This document shows, piece by piece, positions 1 through 10,602 of a stretch of DNA of 64,000 nt. Source of the DNA: Stereum hirsutum FP-91666 SS1 (Eukaryota > Basidiomycota > Agaricomycetes > Russulales > Stereaceae); assembly GCF_000264905.1 (NCBI RefSeq), contig NW_006763158.1, positions 186,001 through 250,000 of the forward strand, in the 5' to 3' direction. Made by a program: the position numbers and the translations under genes. A model generated the notes under the pieces. That model ran no database searches. It was not told the origin of the DNA and worked only from the letters and a program-made list of their open reading frames with translations. Within the stretch, counting starts at the first letter, position 1, and each line of letters opens with the position of its first letter.

Positions 1-71
1 TCTGTCTAGACCTAGTTTTTTACGTGAATAAATTGAAACCCAGGGAGCGTGCACCGAACAGAATCGCGACT

Positions 72-835
72 TTAGTGTCCTAAATACACACGAACCAACA
101 TCAGACAGCTGCAACAACTCGGTGACGGAAGAAGGGAAGTGCTCACCTCTGTCTCACGTCTCACTGCCATATACACGCTGGTCTCCTTATAATTGCTCTT
201 GATCCGTCGCGGCCCATCTTTTGTTTTCTCCATCAACTTTCTGGGCGCATTCACCAATCCCCGTGAGATAGGTTTCGGTCGCTCAAGATCCTCAGGAGGG
301 ATGACGAAGGAAGGATCAATGAAGTGGAGTTTACGAAGAGAAAGGGCGCCAAGGTCGGCGCAGGCATAATAAGACTTGCGAGAGTTTTGGATGGTCTCAT
401 GCGGGAGTGTAAGGATCTCTTGCTCGGTAAGGCCATAAGCGTGCTTGCCTTTGTTACAAGACACCATAATCAGCATATATACGGATAAATCGCGGGAAAA
501 AGATGTGCGCACCATCGCTCTTGAACATACACTATGATTTGGGCATCAGTCAGCGACGCTGGTAAATGCAGCGCCTGACTCACCATTGTCCCCTTGACCT
601 GTTGATACGGCCGTCCGCCATTGAACGGGTCCTTCCACTCGATCAAGCTCGCGATCCACACCTTCTTCTTCTCTGCCATAGCTTTTCTCTTTGCTATTTC
701 CTCCGAAGTGGCTTTCTTCCTTGGAGCAGCTTTCGCCTTTGGCTGGAGCGTAGAACCATTGCCCGTAGTAGAGTACGGTGCACTGGAGGCGCGTGCGTAT
801 GCGCATTGAGGTCGGTGAGTAGAACCACGGGCCAT
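72..835 (-). CDS. Small XPA-C-like hypothetical protein (two or more exons)
   Basis: Exon 1 starts at the ATG at 835 and encodes a basic, Lys/Ala-rich segment (KKATSEEIAKRKAMAEKKK) followed by WKDPFNGG. It runs to about 522, where GTGTAT/GTATGT donors lie. Exon 2 resumes near 445 and reads AYGLTEQEILTLPHE, then a Tyr-rich stretch and an Arg/Lys-rich end. The pattern 'x-YGLT-x-[KE]EI-x-x-LP-x-E' resembles the XPA C-terminal-like fold found in many fungal hypothetical proteins; this is a resemblance by eye only. XPA-like domains usually bind DNA, but no zinc finger is visible. A second donor (GAG|GTGAGC, about 133) suggests that the true C-terminus lies in another exon toward the left window edge, so the stop at 72 may not be used. 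No function is assigned. Confidence 0.45.
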
Positions 836-919
836 GGCTGGATCTGTAGATTGAGAGAATTGACAAGTAGAGGAGGGACGCAGAGAATTACAGAGGCGGG
901 GGAGAGGGAAAATCACTGA

Positions 920-2099
920 GCCTTTAGACTTCCTTCAGATGCCAAGACCCTGAGAAAGTACCATCGACAAAAGCGGGTAACAGACAGCTTTGTGCTCCTG
1001 CGGAACAGTATCAAGGCTAAGCAGCCGATGGCTCAAACAATGGATATGGTCAATTTGTGCGGCGCAGTCTTAAAAGCCGAAGTATTACCACAGACAAAGC
1101 GACCGGCAAGTGGTCAATCCTGGCCATACTTCCCACACAGTGGGTCGCAGGCCCAAGCGTTGGTTTCCTTGGACCACAGTACCTTTACTTAACGGCCTAT
1201 GAAGCAGGATATCCGTCAAAACTCGAGACCAACATTTTGTGACTGCGTTGCACCCTAATGATCGGGCATAAAATCACGAACGAAGGCCCGTGAAGAGCAC
1301 CGGTTTTGCAACGTGATCGCACTGGCATAAGATTCCATTCAGGTTTAGTTCAGCCTCGTCACCTCAAAAGCTAGGACACGAGCAGATAAAACCGGAGTGA
1401 GAACCATGCAGTTGAGATGCAGACTCTAAGATGGCAGTCGAAGAGGACGGTGGGCGACAATTGAGAGCGACGAGATCAGAGGGGAAAGCGTCCAAAAATG
1501 AATGACAAGGGCACCCGGACCGGCCCGAATCGCCACTTCAAACTGTGGCGCCGTGTGTGGCGACGAGATCGGCTTCATTACCTCCTAAATCAGTTCTCAG
1601 CTCGAAGGAAGAAGTGAGGTTACAACGCGACAGACGAAGAATAACGACATAGTTGAATTGAATGCAGAGTATGTTGCACACAAAGTAGATAAGTCAACGT
1701 ACTGATATATTCGTTACATTGCATAGCATAAAAACAACAAGGCTCAGTCGACAACAACGATACCATCCAGAGCTGGTCGTGAACACTTCAAAGACAGTAA
1801 TAGGGACGAGAATATGGTATATAAAGCGAAGAATTCCATGACGATGTTGCCAGCAGCAAGATGAAAAAACACGAAATGACAGAGCTATTCAAGGCCCCGA
1901 TTCGGCATCAGGATCGCTGGTCTTCCTACCCCATTTGTCCGTATAATTCCTCGTCACCTCCTGTTCCCACCGCACTACAATACCTAATCACCATCCATAT
2001 CCGTATTTTGTAGGATATGAATCGGTGTCCGCTAGAGTCGTCAGAATTCGCATGTGCACAACAGCAAAGAGGAATACTAGGGCATTCGGGAAGGAGTGT
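920..2099. other. Gene-poor intergenic stretch
   Basis: I see no ORF with family motifs or a consistent exon chain here. The left part is the upstream region of the small minus-strand gene ending at 835. The right part is downstream of the DUF6533 gene. An imperfect inverted repeat (CGCCAC, short loop, GTGGCG) sits near 1531-1550 and resembles the palindrome that recurs later in the window. Confidence 0.5.
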
Positions 2100-3860
2100 T
2101 CATAGGGACGTACCGTTGGTGGAGCTGATTGGATCATTACTCTTAGGAACAGATACTGTCGTCGCTCGTTCCGTATGGGCGGACCTCGAGCTGAGTGCTA
2201 TAGAAGCATTGTGGTGATCTGTGGAGGGTTCAGGCTGGAAGTCTGCGACCCAGCGGCCGAGTGTGTTGCTGAACTTGTTGACTGTCGGTGCGCGATCACG
2301 TATGGCGCGAAGGTTCAAGATACTGGAAACGAGGGTAAGAACAGGACAATTGCTTTATCTGAAAACAATACGTACAGGCGACAGGATAGAACTGTGGAGA
2401 GTTGGATACTCATCGGGGCGTTGATCGATTCGATGAGCACGTTAGGTTGCCTATGTTGAATCAAGATCAATTCAATATCGTACATCCCTGTGAGACAAGA
2501 CTCGCTGAACTTACACAAAGAATATCACATTGATCAAATTCAGCGAAGAGATAGCGACGAAGTAGAAAAGGCCATCCTTAATGAAAACATTCATCAACCC
2601 AGAGGCAGAACCGTGCCTCTTGACGCGCAGTCCTCGCCAGAGCGTTAGGGCGGTCAGGGTGAAGTCAACAGCCCTACAAACCAGATTCAGATATCATGGA
2701 GGACACGGATTCAATATCGCGGGAACGGGGACCCACATGGGAGAGGCGTAGAAGGCTATGATGAATTTGGGACCGGCGGCGGAAGGTTTTCCAGTGACTG
2801 GGGACGTTAAGAATCAGCATGGAAGCATCCTCTCATAAAGAAACCTCGTACACACCGAGACATGGACCTGGCCAAGATGGAAGCCTAGTGTCTGCAAAAA
2901 GCGAATAATACTAAAATTCAGTCTACTGCTGATATGCCATGATTACCGCACGCGGACGGGCGCCATGCTTACAGTCAAATGCCATGATGGGAACTGCGAT
3001 CATGACGCCAGTGAACCCTGCCATCATCACCCCGAGGAACATCAAAATCCGAGTGCTACGGCCATACAACGCATAGACTCGAAGAGCCAAGACTGAGTGA
3101 TGCGTAAGAAAAATTTCTCGTAGAATAAACAAGGGCCATCTTACCTAGTTCTACGCATACATCAATTACGACAGCTATACCAGGAAGGACACGAAGATTT
3201 TTGGCGCAGGATCTTCATACAAAGGTGGAATGAGAAAGGTAGGTGAGAAAAGAATCCTCGCTCTGTACTTGGGCATATCCGAGACTCACGCTTCTGACCA
3301 GTCAGCAAAGAACCCTAAATCGGCAGGTGAGATTACATTTTTGGCCATCATGATTCGCTCCAAAGTCACTCACAGACGTCGGTCACTACAGGAAGAGGTA
3401 TATTAGGCGCGCGTCCAAACCCATGCATAAAAGATTCACTCACCGACCAGGACAACAAAGGTGTAGTATCGCACCATCAAATACAAAACCTTGATAGCCG
3501 TCCAGTCCGCCTTCCAAATGTACCTCCACTGATGCGGCGATCGTCGAGATGGTTCAGTAAAGTGATTAGAGAGTTGATGACCATCAATTCTCACCTCTTG
3601 AGGTAAACATACGAGCCAGTCCCATACCAGCACGGATGTCGTCGCTGTTAAAGATGAAAAAAAAGTTGCTTAGAGGATCGGTCACGGAAATCTAGAGTCG
3701 TTCAGGGTAGGCCTACACGCGACGTAGATCTAATCCGACGAATATTCATCCGATGAGTTAGCGCCATTGCTTTGAATGATAACTGGCGCAGGCGAGATGA
3801 AGGACTTACCTGTGCAACCTTGACAATGTGCTCGAGTGCGGCTGCTTCTGCTGCAGACAT
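2100..3860 (-). CDS. DUF6533 domain multi-pass membrane protein, multi-exon
   Basis: Read on the minus strand, the exons join into a DUF6533-type protein. An N-terminal helix (MSAAEAAALEHIVKVAQ) is followed by LVWDWLVCLPQE and WRYIWKADWTAIKVLYLMVR, split by a GTGAGA intron. Next come VTDVWFFADWSEA, SCAKNLRVLPGIAVVIDV, LALRVYALYGRSTRILM, a segment with LTLWRGLRV and KDGLFYFVAISSLNLINV, and CRLILNLR before a polar Ser/Thr-rich tail. These blocks, about seven hydrophobic segments and the Arg-rich intracellular tail are typical of the family, whose function is unknown. At least eight short introns are needed and most junctions keep phase. Two do not resolve cleanly: the exon 1-2 join, and the join between CKHGARPRA and PVTGKPSAAG. 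A GTACGT just before the stop at 2100 may start one more intron. An ATG at 3893 is an alternative start. Confidence 0.75.
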
Positions 3861-4053
3861 GGCTTGCTGTCCTTTGACCTCGACCGAACGCACTGGCGAT
3901 GTGGTAGAGGGTAATAAGTACGGAGGGAGCGCTGCTCCTACTCAAAGGTGGGATTGGCGCTCCATTGCTAAGCGGAGTGGTATTATAGGAATACCATTTG
4001 GATGTCAAGATCTGGTCACCATCAGACGGTGGAGATAGGGCTGGGGGCTGTGG

Positions 4054-4674
4054 CTATACTGTCGCCGGCAAGCGTCTGACCTGTTTACTCTCTCCCAGGC
4101 GTGACTTCTTTGACTCCTTAAGTCCTAGGATTGCGCCTTGGATCATGATCTGATCGTAATACCCGTCGTGTTTACCAGAAATAGGTCCTGTATAACTCGG
4201 GTGAGACGGCGTTGGTCCATGAAGCAGTCCCTTGTGGACCATTGACGACGCTGTTGTGGCGTTTGGCGCAAGCTGAGAGGGGACGGAACGGCCAATGCCG
4301 AGCCTGTCTGCTACTTACTCCGCTCCCAACTTCCTCAGTGCCACAGTCGACTGGCCAAGGTGAGCGGGGACCTCTAACTCTTGGTGCACTACTTGGTTCG
4401 AGCCTGATTGTCTGATCCATGACGAAGCTGACGGAGCTGACATATGTACATGTCCAAGCAGACAGGCTACCAGGCGACCTTTCTGCTCATTTTCGCTGTC
4501 ATTGCTAGCCACCTTCAGACTGAGGCGCAGATTTATCAAACCTGACGGCATCGGAGCGACAATTTCATTTACCTCGACTTCATTTTCCTCGGGATCGCTT
4601 CGCTTGCGACAGGTCCATTGTATAATTGAAATCTCCATGCGTGGAAGCAGCCACCATACGAGAAATGTGGACAT
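4054..4674 (-). CDS. Doubtful hypothetical ORF pair
   Basis: A 119-codon minus-strand ORF (4315-4674) ends close to a GTAAGT donor at about 4315. The next minus-strand ORF (4054-4242) could follow a 46-nt intron ending in CTCAG. The product would be a mixed polar protein with no motif I recognise, and the two ORFs do not clearly join in frame. It lies directly upstream of the DUF6533 gene on the same strand. It may be a lineage-specific gene, or simply non-coding DNA with chance ORFs. Confidence 0.15.
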
Positions 4675-4679
4675 GGCTA

Positions 4680-6617
4680 GTTAGTTTGCAGCTGCCCAGA
4701 CTAGTGCTTTCGAACAAATGTTCTCATTCTGAAAAGTTTTCACGGCCATTGTGCGCTTTCTTAGTGCCTTCTGAGTCCGTGTACACCAGTTGTGTTACAT
4801 GTCTGTCAAAACCTGGCACCCTGAATGTTACAGGGAGATGGAGGTGCGTATGGTTGGCGTGTTCTATATTATTTAGACATCGGTCAGTGATGAAAGGACC
4901 GAACAAAACATGGGTCGATAGCACAAAACTAATGTAGTACGGTGAGTATGGTCTTAAGATCTCCTAAACGAACATGTTCTCACCTGTCGCAAAACAGGGA
5001 ACCGGAGTTACGCGTTATAGCGGGGCATTCGCCTCGGATGGACCGAGGGAGAAGATAACTGGTCTGAAAAACGTCCAAAACATTAAGTGGCATGTTCAAA
5101 CGCCGTGATGACGTCTGGATAAAGGACGAAACAATAGATCAACCGAACTTGGAGGATCATAACGCCGTCATGACTGCATAAAAATGTGGTTGGCAGACTC
5201 GGAATCCCCGTTCCAGCGTTGATGTCGGTTCTGTGGCGCCCTCTACCAACACCCTCTGTCAGACGTATCACTGGAACCCGTAGCCCTCACAGCCTGTGTT
5301 GACTTCATTTTTGAAACAGTCCGTGGTTGCCAGACGTAGCTGATCCTCGGGAAGTCAGTGCAGGACAAGGCGCCCACCCACCTGGTAAGTCCTGAGAAAG
5401 TGACCGAAAATCTGGCAATACGCAAAGACCCCGGTCTGATCTAGTTGACAGCTTCTGTCGTTGCATCATGGAAGTTTTCTTGTCTCATCAAAAGATGAGG
5501 ATTCACCTCTTTGCTGGAACAATATTCAGCGAAATACCTACGCGCGCCATATACCTCGTAAGGGTGCACTGGTGCGCACTAAATATAGACCTGTATAGAC
5601 CTTTGAAACGGAGATTGGATATATACATCATAAATCGTCAAGCAAAATATCTGTCGCATCACTTTGCGACTGCACCTCTTCTTCGTACTCTTCACGATCT
5701 TGGAGCGGCATCAACTCAGTTCCTTCACAATCTCTCCTTATGGTCTCTCAAATAATCCTCGGCATCTGTAGTCTCAGGAACTGTTGCTGCATTCTCCCAC
5801 CTGGGCCCGCATGCTACTCATCCGTTTGCGCTTTATCTGCTACTGTGACAACGTGCCTGTTCAGTGGCACCCGAACGCCCAGCAGCTCTGACAGTATATT
5901 ATTCCTTTTGGCTGAGACTAGGTTTGCCTGCCATAGCAGCTACAACGAGCCCGTACTTATGCGGAGATCGTGCTCCACATTCCTGACTGCGTGGGTACAT
6001 TTTTGATGCAGCCATAGATTCAGTAGTTCCAATTGGACGAGAACCAGGCGAAAATAGCACTCATACGGCACCGTTTCGATTCACTTTCGATACTGTAAAC
6101 TCTCGATAACGCTCAGACTTTGTGCCAAGGCCGAGATGCCGAGATATGAAACACTCCTTATAGCACACACAATTATCGCCTACATAAATACCACAGGACA
6201 GGTGACAGCCGTGTGGACGAGTGCCGAGCTTCCACAGAATCCAGGATCAAAGTCGTCACGGGGGCCACCGCATTTATACCGCATCCTTCCATTCTCTACT
6301 CTGAACTCTAAATACATGTAAACTCCGAAAATAATGTATGTCATTAATATACTATACTTACTAGAGGCATTGCGGGATATCTACATGCAGGTAAACGGAC
6401 GTTAACAAGCTCGGCAGCGCATAAATAAAACAGCAAGGAACAAGGAATTGAGGCTACATAGTGGGGAAAGACCCTACTAAACACAGTGGTCCGAAACGAT
6501 ATAATGAACCGTGATGGGAGAAAAATCGATAATCGTGACAAGAACATAGCTTCAAATGAGGAAATGCGAAAGTGACGCCGCCGTAAAGATGCAATGTGAT
6601 GCGAGATGAACTGCTCC
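4680..6617. other. Gene-poor stretch
   Basis: Short ORFs occur on both strands, the longest about 100 codons. None carries a recognisable domain, and their apparent splice sites do not build a consistent exon chain. The right end (after about 6300) is AT-richer and is the downstream region of the hydroxylase gene. Confidence 0.45.
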
Positions 6618-8243
6618 TCAGAAACCCCACTCGGTCTCAGCGAGATTGAATCCAACCTTGGCCTTGTTCGTCTTGTAGTCTGGATTCTCTGCCACGAACT
6701 TCCTCCAGTAATGAACGTCGCGCGCCTGGAGAGGTCAGGTCCAGTCAGTGACGTATACTATGTCGCGCAAGTGATGCATATAAGACGTACCCAAACCTCA
6801 CACTTCTTGTAGCTACCGTAGTTGTAGTCCCACATACGGAAGAAAAGCCTAACGAAACACATAGATGAGCGCTAGCACAATACGACGAGCGAAGATGGTC
6901 TCAACACTCACCCAAAGTTGAAGCGGCGGTGACTATGATGAACTTGATGATCACCAGGGGTGAGCATGTATTTGGACATTCCGGGGACGAGGAAAGGGAT
7001 GATCAATGGGTGGAACATGGCGAACGACACGTGGTATTTATAACCTGTAATACAGGATGAGCTACATCGTGGAGGAAGTAAGGGTTCGACTGCGAACTCA
7101 CCACTGTGGCCAATGAGCGTAGTGAAGGCGGTGATTGATAGTGGCGGGGCAAGGATGGCCCTGGAGGGTAGATTTAAAGTGGGTTTATGTACAGCCGGAA
7201 AAAGCAACAGGGACGTACAAGTTCTGGTTACCGTAATGGTGGATAACTACTGTCCAGAATAGCCATGGCCAGCCCACCATGATGAAGTTCTCCATCATCT
7301 CTGTTTTGATAAACATAATTAAACAAGCGTGACGGAGAGTTAGCGAGGCATTAAGGCTGACCTGCATAGCCCACAACAAAGACGTTCATCGCGTGCGAGT
7401 ATTCATGATGAGCTTCATGAAGCATCCTAAAGATGACAACGAAGGACATTGGTACACGAATGGAAATATGAAATGGTAGACTGACTTGTAGAACCATTTA
7501 TTTGCGTGGAAGAATCGATGCCCTTGCTACAATGCACTGTCAGACGGTCTTGCCCACACACTATTGTCAGCCAGTGGCACTCACGTAGAAGAACCAGTCG
7601 TGCTGCATTGCATGCACAAGGGGTCAGTTCTATGTAACCACGGTAATGATGACCAACTGACCATGAGCATATATCCGATGGTAGAAAGGGTGATGCTGGT
7701 AAAGCTTGGAACCTCCCATATCCATGGCCCTTGAGTAACAACGTGTCCGTATACTGTGCATGGAACGACGAAGGATAGAACTGTCGCATATACGCTATAA
7801 TTGTCATAAAGATCAACAGGAAGATTTTTAGAGTGAAAAAGATGCATCCAACCTTGAGTAGTTACGATCCTTGGGTAGAGGGTAATATCGCTTCAAGTGA
7901 CCAGCCTGATACATCAGACGAGTGACTTGATAGATGGTCTCGGCATCTGTGATGAATCAAAGGTGTAAGAGATACAAACAGAGTAAGGTAAAGACATGAA
8001 ACTAGCGCACAGAGCATTGGCGCGATCGACAGGAGGATTCCGAACTGTTTTCATCAGAACGACAACAAATGAGCATGCAGCCGCGCTAGCAAACAGCGAC
8101 ATACTCACCGCTATACCTCGCAACAATGGAGTGGGTAGTAGATTCGTGACATTAGAAATGAGTGGGAGCCCTGCCGGGATGGTCTTGACGGAAGCGAAGT
8201 CGGAGCTCGCGACAACGGATGAGTTGGCAAAGATGGAGGCCAT
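6618..8243 (-). CDS. Sterol desaturase / fatty acid hydroxylase superfamily enzyme
   Basis: A di-iron membrane oxygenase of the fatty-acid-hydroxylase superfamily (PF04116 type), built from about ten exons that keep frame. Exon 1 (MASIFANSSVVASSDF) leads to a first hydrophobic helix; later exons give PLPKDRNYS and two to three further membrane segments. All three histidine boxes are present: HDWFFYQ-GHRFFH, HEAHHEYSH and DHQVHHSHRRFN, with a fourth cluster VIHHYGNQ between membrane segments. These His residues bind the two irons in this family. The C-terminus (MWDYNYGSYKKCEVW, then KVGFNLAETEWGF-stop) lies on the cytosolic side in relatives. Known members act on sterols, sphingoid bases or fatty acids in the ER; I cannot choose the substrate from sequence. 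All splice donors are canonical and no disruption is seen, so it looks functional. Confidence 0.85.
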
Positions 8244-8276
8244 TTTCTCTATGTCGCTTTAACGCGGGTGTGCGTG

Positions 8277-8288
8277 GGTTTATAAACC
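8277..8288 (-). promoter_or_regulatory. TATA-like box of the hydroxylase gene
   Basis: GGTTTATAAACC, a perfect 12-bp palindrome containing TATAAA on the minus strand, lies about 35-45 bases before the start codon at 8243. A TATA box this near to the ATG would imply a very short leader, so its role as the core promoter is inferred from position and motif only. Confidence 0.35.
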
Positions 8289-8289
8289 A

Positions 8290-10266
8290 AACGACGGAGC
8301 CTCTACCAGGAGGGTGATGTACAACAAAAGGGGAGGTCTAGAAAGTTGGGAGAACGGGGCTCGGTCGCGGCGTTGATAAAGTTTTCGGTCACAGGCTATA
8401 CACGATGCCTCGAGCGGAATCACAGTTTCAAGTGTGAGCCCATCATCACAGCTGTACAAAACCTACTATTCGGACGAGTTACAGTCCACTCTCCGACAGA
8501 GTGAATTCGTATCGTGAGAAACGCCGGCGCACTGAATCGGTCCTTCCGCATCGCCCGAAGCTGGGGAATGGCTCCATGCCCATCATTGCCCAAGGTCGTT
8601 TCAGAGGGGAAAGCCGTCTTCGATAGAGCTGTCTTAGTTCGGCAACCTCTGAGACAGGCCCCGGAAGTAACAGATAGCACAGCCGCAATACGAAGTCGAA
8701 ACGAGGCTCCCCGCTCAAAACGAGCGGGTACGACCGGAGAGCGTTGCGTTCACCACACGCAATTCATACTCACATATGAGGTGGTGCACAAAGAGCCTTG
8801 CTTCTTTCTCTTCCGCGAGGAGAATACGTGAGCTTCTAACCGAAATCTTTGAGCCCTGCGTGCATCGACCGAGGTAGTGATTACTCCGAATAGCAGGGCG
8901 CCGAGTGGTCTGACGTCTAATCGCCACCTGTGCGGAACTTTTCACGCCAGTCAGTCTGTGTCTGTGCAAGCGAGAGAAAAGATCAATACAGCATATAGGC
9001 ACCTACACAGTCAGAGATTCGGAGCCACTCTTAGCCGCATGGTCAAGCTTGTAAGAGTCAGTATGTTACGGGTCCATCAACGCATGACGGGATACCTAAA
9101 AGCCAGATCTGCTCGTCATATTGGGCAAGAGATCAACGTATCTGATAAATTCTTTGGACAAGGCCCTTCCTGAACTTTCTGCTCAGTAATCAGGCGCTAA
9201 TAGCAATCCGCAGAACACGGGCGTACTCCCTCATCATGAACACCAACCATACGCTTAATGCCAAATAGCCTGACAATTTATAACAGCTACTCAGCCCGGA
9301 CGCAAAAGTCGCGGGTAAAGGTTAACCTATGTGAGACCATCGGCATTAGAAGGACGTGGAATACAGCGTTCTCATCGGACATCAGAGGTCTAATACCAGT
9401 CAAGACAAGTTATTCTCAGCAACCTGAAAGAGAAGCTTGGTGGCCTGATAAGGGCAAACATATGTAGTTCATGGAGAGATCCACGTGAACCCATCTACAT
9501 CATGTTCTTGGTATGCTTTCTGATGGAGTTTTGCGCACCGCGCCGTGAACTCAGTCGAGAACATCCACCGAGGGCCTGCTGAGATTCCACTGTAAAGAGA
9601 ATCGATGTCATCCGAGGCTGGAGGCGCTGCGGAATTAGGAGATAAATCGAGTAAGGTCGTGCAATATATCGCCTGACTGTGGCCGCGGGGCGACTTCGAG
9701 CGCAAAAGCCATTAGGACGGTGACGGAGTTCGGCCTGTCGTCCAGTAAGATGGAGCTGCCAGTGCGCGGCCCCCGTGTACTATAGCCCCATGCAGTCCGA
9801 TATCACCGCTCGTTCGAGGTACTCGATGGCACATCGTTGCAGTGACAACGTTGGATATCTCAGGATAAAAATATGCATGATTCCTGCCTCAATTTGCGGC
9901 ATGTAAACGGAAGACGGTATCAACATCCGACGAGGAGGTAAGGAGGTAAGAAAACACTCACGCCCTGAATGAATAGAGTTGTACAACATTGCAAGTAGCC
10001 GAACTGAGATGGACGGCAGGCTCCGATAGCACTAGGGCACAAGCAGCTTCAAGAGAACTAGATCTCTTGGGAGAAATGTATGTCTCCACAACCGATAGGG
10101 GCGTGCATAGAATACCATAGTCTAAGCGGTACCTTTGTGGCGCGATTTAATTTTCGTGAATGGACTAAGAAATGTAGATCAGCCACGAAGCGCACAATGT
10201 TGTGGCTCTCAATTCAGTCAATAGCGGCGACCCTGAGTACCACCAAGAACGCCACAAAAGGACTCC
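8290..10266. other. Gene-poor stretch upstream of the hydroxylase gene
   Basis: Only ORFs of up to about 105 codons are present, none with family motifs. No inverted-repeat termini, reverse-transcriptase or transposase motifs were seen. The base composition is mixed and unlike the codon-biased exons to the right, so I read it as non-coding or long-decayed sequence. Confidence 0.45.
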
Positions 10267-10602
10267 TCAGGTCAAATAATCTGCACCACCGATGACACCG
10301 CAAGGTTTCTCGAGGTTTCCTCGGAACAGATCTGCCAGTGCTGACTCGATGTGCTCGGCTGGAGATGACGTGAGAAGCGTATGAACACTGCTATTCATTT
10401 GTATCTTGGGATAACATGATCCTACCGTGCACTTCGACCGCGGCATGCCTACGTACCGACCCACAAAAAGATCCAGCCTCTCCATCAGCTCTTCGTTGCT
10501 TGACAAGCGTGCAAGGAGTGTTTGTTCGGAACGAAAGTAAGCCACGTCAAGCCCGGCGTTCAAGGTCGAAAAAAGAAAGGTAAATGTCTGCTTTGGGTCC
10601 AT
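10267..10602 (-). CDS. Unrecognised exon pair, possible small or broken gene
   Basis: The minus-strand ORF has protein-like composition: FTFLFSTLNAGLDVAYFR, then SNEELMERLDLFVG. A GTACGT donor inside it (about 10455) and an acceptor (AATAG) remove 68 bases and keep frame, giving DLFVGR-SVHTLLTS, then ESALADLFRGNLEKP and CGVIGGADYLT-stop. That consistent splice and amphipathic helical content make chance less likely. I do not recognise the family. No convincing upstream exons could be joined to the right, so this may be the 3' remnant of a larger gene. Confidence 0.3.
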   Translation of the reverse strand: MDPKQTFTFLFSTLNAGLDVAYFRSEQTLLARLSSNEELMERLDLFVGRYVGMPRSKCTVGSCYPKIQMNSSVHTLLTSSPAEHIESALADLFRGNLEKPCGVIGGADYLT